Origin: Ensifer sesbaniae
GTDB lineage: Bacteria > Pseudomonadota > Alphaproteobacteria > Rhizobiales > Rhizobiaceae
DNA: 64,000 nucleotides
Assembly (NCBI RefSeq): GCF_013283665.1
Contig: NZ_JABEKU010000003.1
Span: forward strand, 316,029-380,028
Direction of reading: 5' to 3'
Shown: piece by piece, positions 1 to 7,217 of the stretch
Position numbering within the stretch: the first letter of the stretch is position 1
How the letters are laid out: each line of letters begins with the position of its first letter
Translations under genes and position numbers: made by a program
Notes under the pieces: generated by a model
The model's database searches: none
What the model was told of the DNA's origin: nothing
The model's input: the letters and a program-made list of their open reading frames with translations, nothing else

Positions 1-186
1 GTACAAAGCGAAGATCACGCCGTTTGAGTCGTCATCGGACAGGTTACCGATGCTGTGCTCGAAGTTGACGACGCCCTCGATGTGCGAAACCGCGATGCGG
101 GTCATGTGGAGCAGGCTGCAAACGTCATTCTCAAGATCCTGAACTTTGAGCTTTCTGTCTGCCTGCGGAAGCGTATGCAGTGTCAT
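1..186 (-). CDS. Hypothetical protein, 3' end beyond the window edge
   Basis: An open frame of 62 codons runs from an ATG at 186 to the window edge without a stop, so only the N-terminus is visible. The start has a good Shine-Dalgarno sequence (GAGG about seven bases upstream). The peptide begins MTLHTLPQADRKL and has no signal peptide or membrane segment. I do not recognise a domain. It sits behind a well-formed promoter overlapped by two repeated palindromic boxes (213-268) and is divergent from the gene at 320, an arrangement typical of a self-regulated or repressor-controlled phage or island gene. Function unknown. Confidence 0.6.
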   Translation of the reverse strand, partial: MTLHTLPQADRKLKVQDLENDVCSLLHMTRIAVSHIEGVVNFEHSIGNLSDDDSNGVIFALY

Positions 187-212
187 TCGTTTTCCTCGCT
201 GCATCAAATCTG

Positions 213-268
213 TTTTGCATAATACGCAATTGAGAAATGTAGTCAACTCCCTTTTGCATTTTACGCGA
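213..268 (-). promoter_or_regulatory. Leftward promoter with two operator-like boxes
   Basis: On the minus strand, TTGACT (246-241) and TATTAT (224-219) are separated by 16 bases and form a good sigma70-type promoter for the gene starting at 186. Two related boxes flank it. Box 1 at 213-229 contains the palindrome TTGC-N7-GCAA and covers the -10. Box 2 at 252-268 (TTTTGCATTTTACGCGA) lies just upstream of the -35. Box starts are 39 bp apart, close to four helical turns. This geometry suggests a repressor gripping both sides of the promoter; the regulator itself is not identified. Confidence 0.6.
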
Positions 269-319
269 AAGAAATTTGTGCTACTTAGATGCCACCACAC
301 ACCACGATGAGGAGACTGC

Positions 320-880
320 ATGGCAAGCCCAAAGGAGTTGGTTGCCGCAATAGCAAGAGAAACGGGGGTTCCTGAGGGAACGGTCATCCAGCACGACCGC
401 AACCTAGCTCTAGCGGAGCTTCGCACAATGAGTGGGAGGGGGCGCGCAGTCGCCCGCGTCACTTTCGAGGACGCGGCAAACCTGATTATCGCCGTCGCCG
501 GCAGTCGAAACGTCAAGGACAGCGCCAAGACGGTGCGGGAATATGCGTCACTGGCCGCGTCCGACTCCCTAGTCTTCGATGACGACGGCAAAGAGGTGAA
601 GCGGGGCGAGACATTCGGCGATGCGCTCGCCGCTTTGCTCGAGGCAGTTCCCGCCGATCGCGATTCCTATCGCGACCCCGAACACGGCGCGGTCGACGTC
701 TACCTGTACGGGCCGAATCCATCAGCTCGTATTGAATGGCGAGTTGGCGATAGATTCGACCGCATAGACTACCGTGCACCGAGGTCGTTGCGCACGTTCG
801 CTGATCTGCAGTTCATTTCAAAGTTTACTCAGGTGACGATCGGGCATGTCGGCGAGCTGGTGGCAGAAGACGCTACTTGA
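320..880 (+). CDS. Hypothetical protein, possible N-terminal DNA-binding domain
   Basis: This 186-aa protein starts at an ATG preceded by GAGGAG, and is divergent from the partial gene at the window edge across the operator region. Residues about 4-70 are helical and resemble a winged helix-turn-helix, with a segment around ETGVPEGTVIQHDRNLA followed by an Arg-rich wing-like turn. The C-terminal half is mixed and acidic with no recognised domain. It lacks signal peptide and membrane segments. A regulatory role in the adjacent phage-like element is possible but is only an inference from position and the N-terminal pattern. Confidence 0.6.
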   Translation: MASPKELVAAIARETGVPEGTVIQHDRNLALAELRTMSGRGRAVARVTFEDAANLIIAVAGSRNVKDSAKTVREYASLAASDSLVFDDDGKEVKRGETFGDALAALLEAVPADRDSYRDPEHGAVDVYLYGPNPSARIEWRVGDRFDRIDYRAPRSLRTFADLQFISKFTQVTIGHVGELVAEDAT

Positions 881-928
881 CCGCCAAATGCATTGTGGCA
901 ACCTCAATTGCAACCTGGGGGGATTTCT

Positions 929-1114
929 ATGGACGATGCCGCCAAAACAGAAGCTGCAATGAAGGTCGTGCGATTGGCGCAAGAACTTTCTCAAGCGCTG
1001 GCCGAGGCGGACGATGTCGGTCTCGATATGTACGTTTCATACAGCGAGGTTAAGCTTCGCGATAAACGGCTCAAGCATGTCTTGGCGCACGCCCAGTTAG
1101 ACCGCTCGGAGTGA
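929..1114 (+). CDS. Small hypothetical protein (61 aa)
   Basis: The start is taken at the ATG at 929 because a run of G (GGGGGG, 917-922) lies just upstream; an in-frame earlier ATG at 893 has no such site. The 61-aa product is acidic and helical, with segments such as MKVVRLAQELSQALAEA that suggest a short amphipathic helix or coiled coil. It is 48 bp downstream of the 186-aa gene and probably co-transcribed with it. It ends directly against the stop of the convergent gene at 1115. No family recognised. Confidence 0.5.
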   Translation: MDDAAKTEAAMKVVRLAQELSQALAEADDVGLDMYVSYSEVKLRDKRLKHVLAHAQLDRSE

Positions 1115-1510
1115 CTATCTGTCTGAGCGGTACTTGTAGGACGATAGGTCGTTCGCCCGAATCTCCACGTGGAAACGGTTCAGGCACGGATCGCCCTTCT
1201 TCCTCCCTCCAGGCGTCCCTTCGTCGCCATTGCAAAAGAAGTCGGTCTCATAAGCGAATGGCTCGTCTTTCTTGACCGAGTGCAGATACCATTCCAGCGA
1301 AAGGCCACCGCGATGGCAGCGCGGATTGACGCACCCAATCTGGGGCGGAAGGTTAGCCTTTTCGGTGTAAAGCCCAACAGTGGGCTTGCCGTCCCTGCTA
1401 TGATAACCGCTGCGGTCCTGCTCTATCCGGATTTCATAGGTAGAGATGTTGGGGAACTTTCCTTGGAAGTTAGTGGGTGTACTCGCAAAGAATGGCTGTG
1501 CTTTCTTCAT
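1115..1510 (-). CDS. Hypothetical protein with four spaced cysteines (zinc ribbon-like)
   Basis: A 131-aa protein whose ATG at 1510 is preceded by GAGGGG, a strong ribosome binding site. Cysteines at 60, 65, 93 and 109 (C-x4-C, then C-x15-C) with a nearby His at 66 could bind zinc. The rest is polar and basic with no membrane segment. It is the last leftward gene downstream of the terminase genes, but about 350 bp and an opposite-strand gene remnant separate it from TerL, so it may have its own promoter. Function not recognised. Confidence 0.55.
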   Translation of the reverse strand: MKKAQPFFASTPTNFQGKFPNISTYEIRIEQDRSGYHSRDGKPTVGLYTEKANLPPQIGCVNPRCHRGGLSLEWYLHSVKKDEPFAYETDFFCNGDEGTPGGRKKGDPCLNRFHVEIRANDLSSYKYRSDR

Positions 1511-1575
1511 TGGCCACCCCTCATCTCCGCCAGTTTTGTTTCAGTTCATCGTCAAACCACGACTCGGCATCCGAC

Positions 1576-1815
1576 CTGCATGCCGAGCTAATGGAGATCG
1601 ACGAGAATCTTGCTCGGTCTGAACTCACCCCAGCCGAAGAGAGCGCCTACATTTTGCGGCGGAAGCAGATTTGGGAAGAGATGCATGGGGCCGTTGGTGG
1701 CGCAAATTGGGCCACCAACGACTTGAGGTCGGATGGGAGGTCAAAGGGCCCTCAGCATCAAAAGCGGTTCGCCGCCGAAGTCGCAGAGATAGATTGCCGA
1801 ACCGTAGTTGCCTAG
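1576..1815 (+). pseudogene. Remnant of a ParB-like nuclease-domain gene
   Basis: A rightward open frame reads AELMEIDENLARSELTPAE followed by a basic helix ending RRKQIWEEMH, which is characteristic of the middle of ParB/Srx-fold partition proteins and their phage or plasmid relatives. The N-terminal part of the ParB domain is missing: upstream codons in this frame are unrelated and antisense to the gene at 1115-1510. The frame stops about 45 residues after the motif, far short of a whole ParB. It is best read as a truncated fragment, on the opposite strand to the head genes, left by an earlier insertion or recombination. Confidence 0.55.
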
Positions 1816-1857
1816 TCGCAGGATTACAACCGGGAATCGAAGCGGCGTCTGGTTACG

Positions 1858-3549
1858 TTACGCAAACGCCGCCAGGGCCTCTTGCCACCCGTCGTCGTCA
1901 TAGATCGAGCCGCTACCGGCAGAATCGCCGAGAGACGCGCGCATCGTCGCCATAGCGCTTGCGACGGTTCCATCGATCGAAAGCCACTTCTTGGACTTCT
2001 TCAGGCGGACTTTGTGTCCGTGGCTATTCGTCTCGACTTCGGTGTTGGCGAAGCAGAAACGCAAGACGGGATGGCCGCCGTGCTTAAGCCGTTTTGCCAC
2101 GACGGCCCGCTCAAGCTCTGCAATGGCGGGCATCATCGATAGCGCGCCTTGCCGGAACTCGATGGCTGGCAGACCGTCGTCCTGAAGATTGCTCAAGATG
2201 ACGCGAGCCAACGCGGGATCGAACGCGATTTCCTGAACATCGAACTCGTCGCATAGCTCCCTGATACGAGCCTCAACGGCGCGGAAATCCACAACGTTGC
2301 CGTCGGTGGCTGTGATGAGCCCTTCGGCCGCCCACCGCACATACGGCGCCCCCGAAGCCTCCTGCCGCTCGCGTATGTTTTCGGAGGGGCAAAAGAATTC
2401 CGGCTTGATGACATAACCACCGTCACCATCTCGCCAGGCTGCAATGATGACCGATAAATCCGTAGACGAGGAGAGGTCGCAACCCAGCCAGCAAGGCTGG
2501 CCGCGGAGCTCCTCCAGGTCGATCGGCTCGGCGCCTGCGTCGTATGTCTCCATGTCGACAAATGGCGCAGCGGAATGGTCAAGCCAGGCGTTCGTGTGGA
2601 ACTGCCTAAAGGCTTCCCGTTCGGCTGGGCGGCTCTCTGCCTCACGCGCCATCGCGCGTAAGCCAGCAATGTCGGGGTATGGCGGATTGCAAGACAGGCC
2701 TGGGTTGACGGCATGCCAAACGGCTTCGTCTCGCCAATCGGCATTCGGCGCCGGCTCGAAGATGATCGGCAGAAAAGACGGATCTTCGATTTCACCGCGA
2801 GCCACGCGGCTGGCGTATGAGTACGTGTCGAACGCCAAGTTTTCCTGCCCGCGGCCAGCCGTGGTTGCGATGACAAGCAGCGAGCCAGGTGTCTTGGACA
2901 GGCCAGTTCGCAACGCCTCCCACAAATCGCGGCCCTTCCAAATGTGGATTTCGTCTGCAAGGACGAACCGCGGTGTGCCACCATGCTGCGCGCCTCCGTC
3001 TGACGACACGGTTTTCAGCACGGAGTTGTCGCGCTTCAGGACGATCTGCTTTGGCGCGTTGAAAGCGTCGTTGATCTTCGTGGCTGCGACGAGACGCTTG
3101 TCGCAGCGGATGATGTCCGCGGCTTCGCGGAAACCAATTCCGGCCTGCGTTCGATCCGATGCCGCAAAGACGGATTCGCCAGCAGGCGTGTGCTCTGGGC
3201 CAATCGCCTCGAGAAGTGAAATTGCACTACTCAGCGAACTCTTCCTCGCGCCCCTAGGCAGCATCAGAAACACAGTTCGCACGATGCGGCGGCCGCGCTC
3301 GTCACGCGGGCCATAAATCTTACGGACAATGCGCTCTTGCCACGGATCCAGCACGAATTGGCGACCAGGCAACGTGCTCTTGGGGTGCTTGAGCCGCCGA
3401 AGGAACTCAACGGCCCTTTCGCCCTTCCCGAACGGATCTTCAATCGGCGAACCGTCATAGATCCAGTGCGGAAACGCCTTCGACACAAGGGCGGCATTAT
3501 CGTTTGCGGGTCGTTGCAGCCTAGACCGAGAGCGGCGAGTCGTCGTCAT
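1858..3549 (-). CDS. terL: Terminase large subunit (HK97-type TerL)
   Basis: This 563-aa protein is the ATP-driven DNA-packaging motor and headful/cos nuclease. The ATPase half shows a Walker A-like LPRGARKSSL (97-106), Walker B FVLADE (195-200) and coupling motif IATTAG (227-232). The nuclease half shows acidic residues at D358 (LGCDLSSSTD), D444 (IAFDPALA) and D526 (SIDGTVA), as in RNase H-fold terminase nucleases. Length fits the family. The Walker A lacks the usual GKS/T, having ARKS. The start at 3549 has AAGGA upstream and overlaps the TerS gene by 29 bp. In leftward order it is the last head gene, unlike most phages where terminase precedes portal and capsid. Confidence 0.93.
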   Translation of the reverse strand: MTTTRRSRSRLQRPANDNAALVSKAFPHWIYDGSPIEDPFGKGERAVEFLRRLKHPKSTLPGRQFVLDPWQERIVRKIYGPRDERGRRIVRTVFLMLPRGARKSSLSSAISLLEAIGPEHTPAGESVFAASDRTQAGIGFREAADIIRCDKRLVAATKINDAFNAPKQIVLKRDNSVLKTVSSDGGAQHGGTPRFVLADEIHIWKGRDLWEALRTGLSKTPGSLLVIATTAGRGQENLAFDTYSYASRVARGEIEDPSFLPIIFEPAPNADWRDEAVWHAVNPGLSCNPPYPDIAGLRAMAREAESRPAEREAFRQFHTNAWLDHSAAPFVDMETYDAGAEPIDLEELRGQPCWLGCDLSSSTDLSVIIAAWRDGDGGYVIKPEFFCPSENIRERQEASGAPYVRWAAEGLITATDGNVVDFRAVEARIRELCDEFDVQEIAFDPALARVILSNLQDDGLPAIEFRQGALSMMPAIAELERAVVAKRLKHGGHPVLRFCFANTEVETNSHGHKVRLKKSKKWLSIDGTVASAMATMRASLGDSAGSGSIYDDDGWQEALAAFA

Positions 3550-3940
3550 CGTCTTCCTTATCCACGTCTGCCGTTACCCGCGCTCTCGCGGCCGGCGTAG
3601 CGCCCAATTCTGCAGCCCATCGACGGGATTCGGCCGTCGCCTCGCGCAAAGTTGCGTATGCAGGATGCCTCTTCATCTCGCCGTGACGGTCTGTGATGTA
3701 GGCGCCATCCTTCGCGATAGCCTCACGCGCTGCGGCAATGTCTCCGGCCGCATCGCAGAAGCGCTCTGCTGCGTGAATGTCGGCTGGCGATAGGACGCGG
3801 CGCTCGACCAAGATCGGCATGAGCCGTTTCCATTCAGCTCTGGCGCCGTCGTTGAAGTGAGCCGGCGGCCGCGGGACTTTCCTAATGGCATTATCTGCCG
3901 GCTTGGGGTCGGCCTTGCGGCCACGAGTATGATGGCTCAC
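3521..3940 (-). CDS. terS: Terminase small subunit (P27-type TerS)
   Basis: The 139-aa product matches the P27-family small terminase pattern: a basic N-terminus, RPPAHFNDGARAEWKRL near residues 24-40, and a region PADIHAAERFCDAA then HPAYATLREA. It recognises packaging sites and recruits TerL. Translation starts at a GTG at 3940 that overlaps the upstream stop as GTGA, so it is translationally coupled to the preceding gene. The C-terminus is strongly acidic (DVDKEDDDDD). The immediately following terL supports the call. Confidence 0.85.
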   Translation of the reverse strand: MSHHTRGRKADPKPADNAIRKVPRPPAHFNDGARAEWKRLMPILVERRVLSPADIHAAERFCDAAGDIAAAREAIAKDGAYITDRHGEMKRHPAYATLREATAESRRWAAELGATPAARARVTADVDKEDDDDDSPLSV

Positions 3941-4356
3941 TGGGCGTCTCCCACGCCAAGCAGCCGGCGCAAGCCGCTGTCGTCGTCCTGCTCATCGTCT
4001 TGGTGCGATGGCTTAGCGGAAAGTCGGCGCAGTGCGTTTGCGCGGGTTTCGGCCCTTTCCGGCGACGCAGGTGGCATCTCGCCGCCCATCTTCGCGTATC
4101 CCTCAAGGATGACGTCGCAGACCTTGCTCGCGAACTCGCCGCGCGAATTCCACGAGATGGCTGCGAGGTCGCCAGGCTTGGCTCCCGGCACCTTCGGCGG
4201 AATCGCAATGATCTGGCCGCCATGACGCGCCAGCGCTACGCCGCGCAGCGTGGTTTCGATAGCCGGAAGGGCGATATCGGCGAATCCCATGATCGCAAAA
4301 TTCCGGTCCCAGGCGACGACGCGCTGTATGTTGATTCCTAACAGTCGTATTTTCAT
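3937..4356 (-). CDS. Hypothetical phage protein, SpoVG-like fold possible
   Basis: A 139-aa protein with AAGGA seven bases before its ATG. Residues 1-95 (for example MKIRLLGINIQRV and then IIAIPPKVPG, followed by a helix ending VILEGYAKMG) follow the layout of SpoVG-like proteins: a beta hairpin, a 'fixed-MPS/IPP' turn and a C-terminal helix. The last 45 residues are acidic and probably disordered. It sits between the head-closure and TerS genes. A second, more convincing SpoVG-like gene lies at 13771-14052. The fold assignment is by eye and the role in packaging or head completion is unknown. Confidence 0.6.
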   Translation of the reverse strand: MKIRLLGINIQRVVAWDRNFAIMGFADIALPAIETTLRGVALARHGGQIIAIPPKVPGAKPGDLAAISWNSRGEFASKVCDVILEGYAKMGGEMPPASPERAETRANALRRLSAKPSHQDDEQDDDSGLRRLLGVGDAQ

Positions 4357-4395
4357 CTTTAATTCCTTTGACTTGGTCGGTGGGCTGGCGTCGCG

Positions 4396-4737
4396 TCAGG
4401 TGGTGACGCCGCTCTCAGCGAGGATTTCGAGCCAGGCGCGCCGGCCATCCGGATCAGTGATGCTGCGGATGTTCCACTCTTGGCCGTCCTTCAGGATCCG
4501 CCAGTCGGTGGTTAGCGTGCGGGTCGCGGCGCTCGATCGTACCGTGATGATTGCCGGCTGCTTACCAGCCAAACGGCCGGCCATGACTTCCTCTCCACCA
4601 CGCAGGAAGTGGAATTTGGCGCGGACAGATGCTTGAGTCTCGAATGGTCCGGCAATCTGGTTCCCGAAACCGTCGTCCATAAGGGTTCGGACTTGCAGTT
4701 CGATTTTGTGACGGAGCTCCCCTGCGGTGGCGGTCAT
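4396..4737 (-). CDS. Phage head closure / head-tail joining protein
   Basis: The 113-aa product resembles the SPP1 gp16/HK97 head-closure family: it begins MTATAGELRHKIELQ and has the typical beta-barrel core ending in WRILKDGQEWNIRSI. Such proteins close the portal channel and form the tail attachment site. The start is set at 4737, not at the earlier in-frame ATG, because the ATG overlaps the connector stop as TGATG, indicating translational coupling. Its presence shows the particle is built to accept a tail even though no tail gene is visible. Confidence 0.82.
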   Translation of the reverse strand: MTATAGELRHKIELQVRTLMDDGFGNQIAGPFETQASVRAKFHFLRGGEEVMAGRLAGKQPAIITVRSSAATRTLTTDWRILKDGQEWNIRSITDPDGRRAWLEILAESGVTT

Positions 4738-5021
4738 CAGAAGCTCCACTCACGATGGTTCGCGATGATCTCCGACGCGTCGAGCGGTATGTCTAGAAGG
4801 TTGCCGGCGAAGGTGGTTTCCCTATGCTCCCACCAGTGGCTGGCGATCAGCAGCGTCGCCTGCACGAGCTCGTCAGGCGCTACGTAATCAGGCGCCAGAG
4901 TTCCAAGGAACGACGAGACGTAGCTGTTGGCAGCGTCGACCTTCACCTGTGCGGCTGCGTCTTCATCCGTGCCGTCGATGCGGGCATGCGCCTTGAACTG
5001 CGCAAGAGTAATCAGTTCCAT
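4737..5021 (-). CDS. Head-tail connector protein (HK97 gp6-like)
   Basis: A 94-aa all-alpha protein of the gp6-like connector family, recognised from the N-terminal MELITLAQFKAHARID pattern, the central helix with AANSYVSSFLG and the later LIASHWWEHRE helix. These proteins form a ring beneath the portal. It overlaps the head-closure gene by the TGATG junction. Length is normal for the family. Confidence 0.82.
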   Translation of the reverse strand: MELITLAQFKAHARIDGTDEDAAAQVKVDAANSYVSSFLGTLAPDYVAPDELVQATLLIASHWWEHRETTFAGNLLDIPLDASEIIANHREWSF

Positions 5022-5086
5022 TGATGGATTTCCTTTGATCTATCAATTTTGGTGGATCACGGCAGATGGCTGCCCCTTGGGGGCGA

Positions 5087-5308
5087 TCACTTGCCGTCGG
5101 GGATCGCGCTGATGGGCATCGGCCTGACCTCGGCGACCTCAAAGCCACCGATCATGCCGTTCTCGCCTTGGGTCACGATAATCAGCGACTGAGTGAAACC
5201 GTCTGTCTTGACGCCGACTACTTGGCAGTCAGCCCAGCCGATGGTGTCGTCTTCTCGGTAGAACTTGAATTGCGCTTCGAACGGTTGCGCCAGCGATACT
5301 ACGTTCAT
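5087..5308 (-). CDS. Small hypothetical phage protein (73 aa)
   Basis: A short leftward gene between the HNH nuclease and the connector genes, in the direction of the head operon. The product appears to be a small beta-rich domain (MNVVSLAQPFEAQFKFYRE... to a Pro-rich end). No cysteine, membrane or nucleic-acid-binding motif stands out. Position suggests a capsid or packaging accessory protein; this is inference only. Confidence 0.5.
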   Translation of the reverse strand: MNVVSLAQPFEAQFKFYREDDTIGWADCQVVGVKTDGFTQSLIIVTQGENGMIGGFEVAEVRPMPISAIPDGK

Positions 5309-5345
5309 TGTCTCTCATCTCTTTTTCTCTCCTCTTTTGTTGATG

Positions 5346-5684
5346 TTACTTTCGCCCGAAAGAACCATCCACGGCAGCGGTCTTGCGGCCATGGCAGGTC
5401 GGGCACATTGATTGAAAGTTGCTCGGGTCCAGACGCCTATGTGGCGCTTTACGGATGCTCTCGACGTGGTCGACCAGCGTGGCACGCTCGCCGCATTCGA
5501 CGCAGTCAGGGAAGCGGGCCAGGTGCTTGGCGCGTGCTTCGCGCCAGGCCGCATCGTAGCCCCTTGCCGCAGCAGTGGGCCTGGCAGCGTCGCTGGCGGC
5601 CTTTCGGGCTTTCGCGCACACGCACTGCTGGCCAGGCGGAACCACGCGACCACAGGTGCAAATACGGGGGGTCTTTCTTGGCAT
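5346..5684 (-). CDS. HNH endonuclease
   Basis: The 112-aa protein carries a classic HNH nuclease: two N-terminal zinc-type cysteine pairs (ICTCGRVV and CVCAK, then CVECG), the catalytic LVDHVESIRK, DPSNFQSMC and the final CHGRKT. In HK97-like phages HNH proteins act with terminase at cos-site cleavage, and such a gene commonly lies close to terS-terL. Its ATG at 5684 directly follows the terminator at 5691-5710 and no Shine-Dalgarno sequence is evident, so expression may depend on readthrough, or the true start may be internal. Confidence 0.88.
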   Translation of the reverse strand: MPRKTPRICTCGRVVPPGQQCVCAKARKAASDAARPTAAARGYDAAWREARAKHLARFPDCVECGERATLVDHVESIRKAPHRRLDPSNFQSMCPTCHGRKTAAVDGSFGRK

Positions 5685-5690
5685 GGGAAA

Positions 5691-5710
5691 AGGGCGCCCG
5701 AAGGCGCCCT
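5691..5710 (-). terminator. Rho-independent terminator after the capsid gene
   Basis: On the minus strand AGGGCGCC-TTCG-GGCGCCCT forms a perfect 8-bp stem with a UUCG tetraloop, followed by TTTCCC. It begins seven bases after the capsid stop codon at 5718. It would make the capsid gene the most strongly expressed distal gene of its transcript and reduce transcription into HNH and terminase. Confidence 0.75.
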
Positions 5711-5717
5711 CTCAATG

Positions 5718-7217
5718 TTAGCCCTTGAGGGCCACGATGGCTTCCGGCAGTACCACCGACGAGCCGACACGCTTGCGTGCGTGGAACTTCACGATGCCGT
5801 TTGCGGCGCCAGTGAAATCGTCGCGCATCACGTCGAGGCCGACACGGTCAACGACGCGGAAGCCGGCAGAGAAGTCGCCGAACAACGCAGATGCGCCAAC
5901 CGTGGAAGCGCCAGTCGAGTCGTGCGTCGCAAGGCCAGGAGCCTCATACACAGGCGCGCCGAGCAGACGCGGCGGAGTGCCGACTGCAAGCGAGTCAGAC
6001 CAGATGGTGCCGCGCTGCGTCGAGGTGTCAGCGGCCTTGCGGATCTTGGCGATCGTGGGGCGAGACAGCAGCCAGGAGCCGTTCATGGCGTACTGCGTCG
6101 GCAAGCTGTAGTAGAGGTCGACGATGTCGGCGATGACGTCTGCGGTTTCGTTCAGACCGCCGAGCGATGCCAGAGCGTCGATAATGCCAGACGGCTCACC
6201 AGTTCCGGTGCCGGTCAGGAATGCGGTGGACTCCGCCTTGGCGAAGCCTACGGCGATGCGCTCGGCAAGAAGGCCGGCCATGTCGATGAAGGAATCTTCG
6301 AGGAGCTGGCGGCTAATCGGGACAATGACGGCGTGTTCAAAGACGTCGATGCCGACCTGCGCGAAGTCCGGTTCGTCCTCAGTGCGGGCCGCCGTTTCGC
6401 CGACCCAAGTGCCAGCAGCATCGCTATTGAGTACGGGCCAGTAAACTTTCGACGTGCCGACCGAAGTGACGCCGGCAAGCTGGCGAATGGGGTTGAGCTC
6501 GGTCAGCTTCTTGATAATGTCCGCACGGTATTCCGGCGCAACAGTGTAGCCACCTGCGGAAGGCGTGCCGACGACCAGCGTCTTGGTGTCGACGCCGTCA
6601 AGGCGGCCCGTCTTGGCCCAGTCGGAGATGGCCTTGGTGTCGAGCGGCGCGTCGTTGTCGTTGTCCGCGGTGGGGCGGTTCGCCTTTGCCTCAATGGCGT
6701 CGAGGCGCTTGGTAACGGCCTCGATGCTGTCGTTGATGGCCTTGGTGTCGATTGCAGTATTTTCCATAGAAGAAAGTTCCTTTGCAAAGGTGATACGTGC
6801 GTCCGGGTTGCATGGAACAGCAACGACCGAACATTCTTTAAGAGAAAGCTTGGAAATAAGCCGTCCGCCGCCTTTGCGTGGACTTGCTTTCTCGGTAACG
6901 AAGCCGATAGAGAGACCTTGAACGGCCTTTTCTACAATAAGGCTTCTTACTTCGGCCGCGCGCGCAACCGAATTGACTAGCAGACGGCCCTTCATTACAA
7001 GGCCTTCCGCTGTTGACTTGATTTCGTCCCATACGCCGACCGGCTCGTCGTGCTGGAACAAGAGCGGCAGGGGCGCCGCGGCACCTGCAAACGCTTTTGG
7101 CTCGATCTCGTCTCCGACTAGGTCGACGGAGCCGAAAGGCCATGCGACGCCCTCAATCGTGCCGTCTTCTGCGGCGGTCAGCGCCGCCTTGACTTCAATG
7201 CGTTCAATTTTGCTCAC
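5718..7217 (-). CDS. HK97 prohead protease fused to major capsid protein
   Basis: One 499-aa frame contains both head-maturation protease and HK97-fold capsid protein. Residues 1-145 are the U35-type serine protease, with candidate catalytic H56 (LFQHDEP) and S103 (GLSIGF) and a conserved LKECSVVAVPCNPDA strand. Residues about 150-200 are a linker with a coiled segment (AINDSIEAVTKRLDAIEAK), equivalent to the delta scaffold domain. Residues 200-499 are the capsid (GGYTVAPEYRADIIKKL, GTGTGEPSGI, RVGLDVMRDDFT). The start is a GTG at 7217 with AAGGA upstream, overlapping the portal stop as GTGA. Protease, scaffold and capsid are thus made in fixed 1:1 ratio and must self-cleave. Confidence 0.92.
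   Translation of the reverse strand: MSKIERIEVKAALTAAEDGTIEGVAWPFGSVDLVGDEIEPKAFAGAAAPLPLLFQHDEPVGVWDEIKSTAEGLVMKGRLLVNSVARAAEVRSLIVEKAVQGLSIGFVTEKASPRKGGGRLISKLSLKECSVVAVPCNPDARITFAKELSSMENTAIDTKAINDSIEAVTKRLDAIEAKANRPTADNDNDAPLDTKAISDWAKTGRLDGVDTKTLVVGTPSAGGYTVAPEYRADIIKKLTELNPIRQLAGVTSVGTSKVYWPVLNSDAAGTWVGETAARTEDEPDFAQVGIDVFEHAVIVPISRQLLEDSFIDMAGLLAERIAVGFAKAESTAFLTGTGTGEPSGIIDALASLGGLNETADVIADIVDLYYSLPTQYAMNGSWLLSRPTIAKIRKAADTSTQRGTIWSDSLAVGTPPRLLGAPVYEAPGLATHDSTGASTVGASALFGDFSAGFRVVDRVGLDVMRDDFTGAANGIVKFHARKRVGSSVVLPEAIVALKG

Noticed and set aside
5412-6980. Long rightward open frame (522 codons)
   Set aside because: It lies antisense to the HNH and protease-capsid genes, has no ribosome site and no family similarity; GC-rich antisense frames are commonly open.
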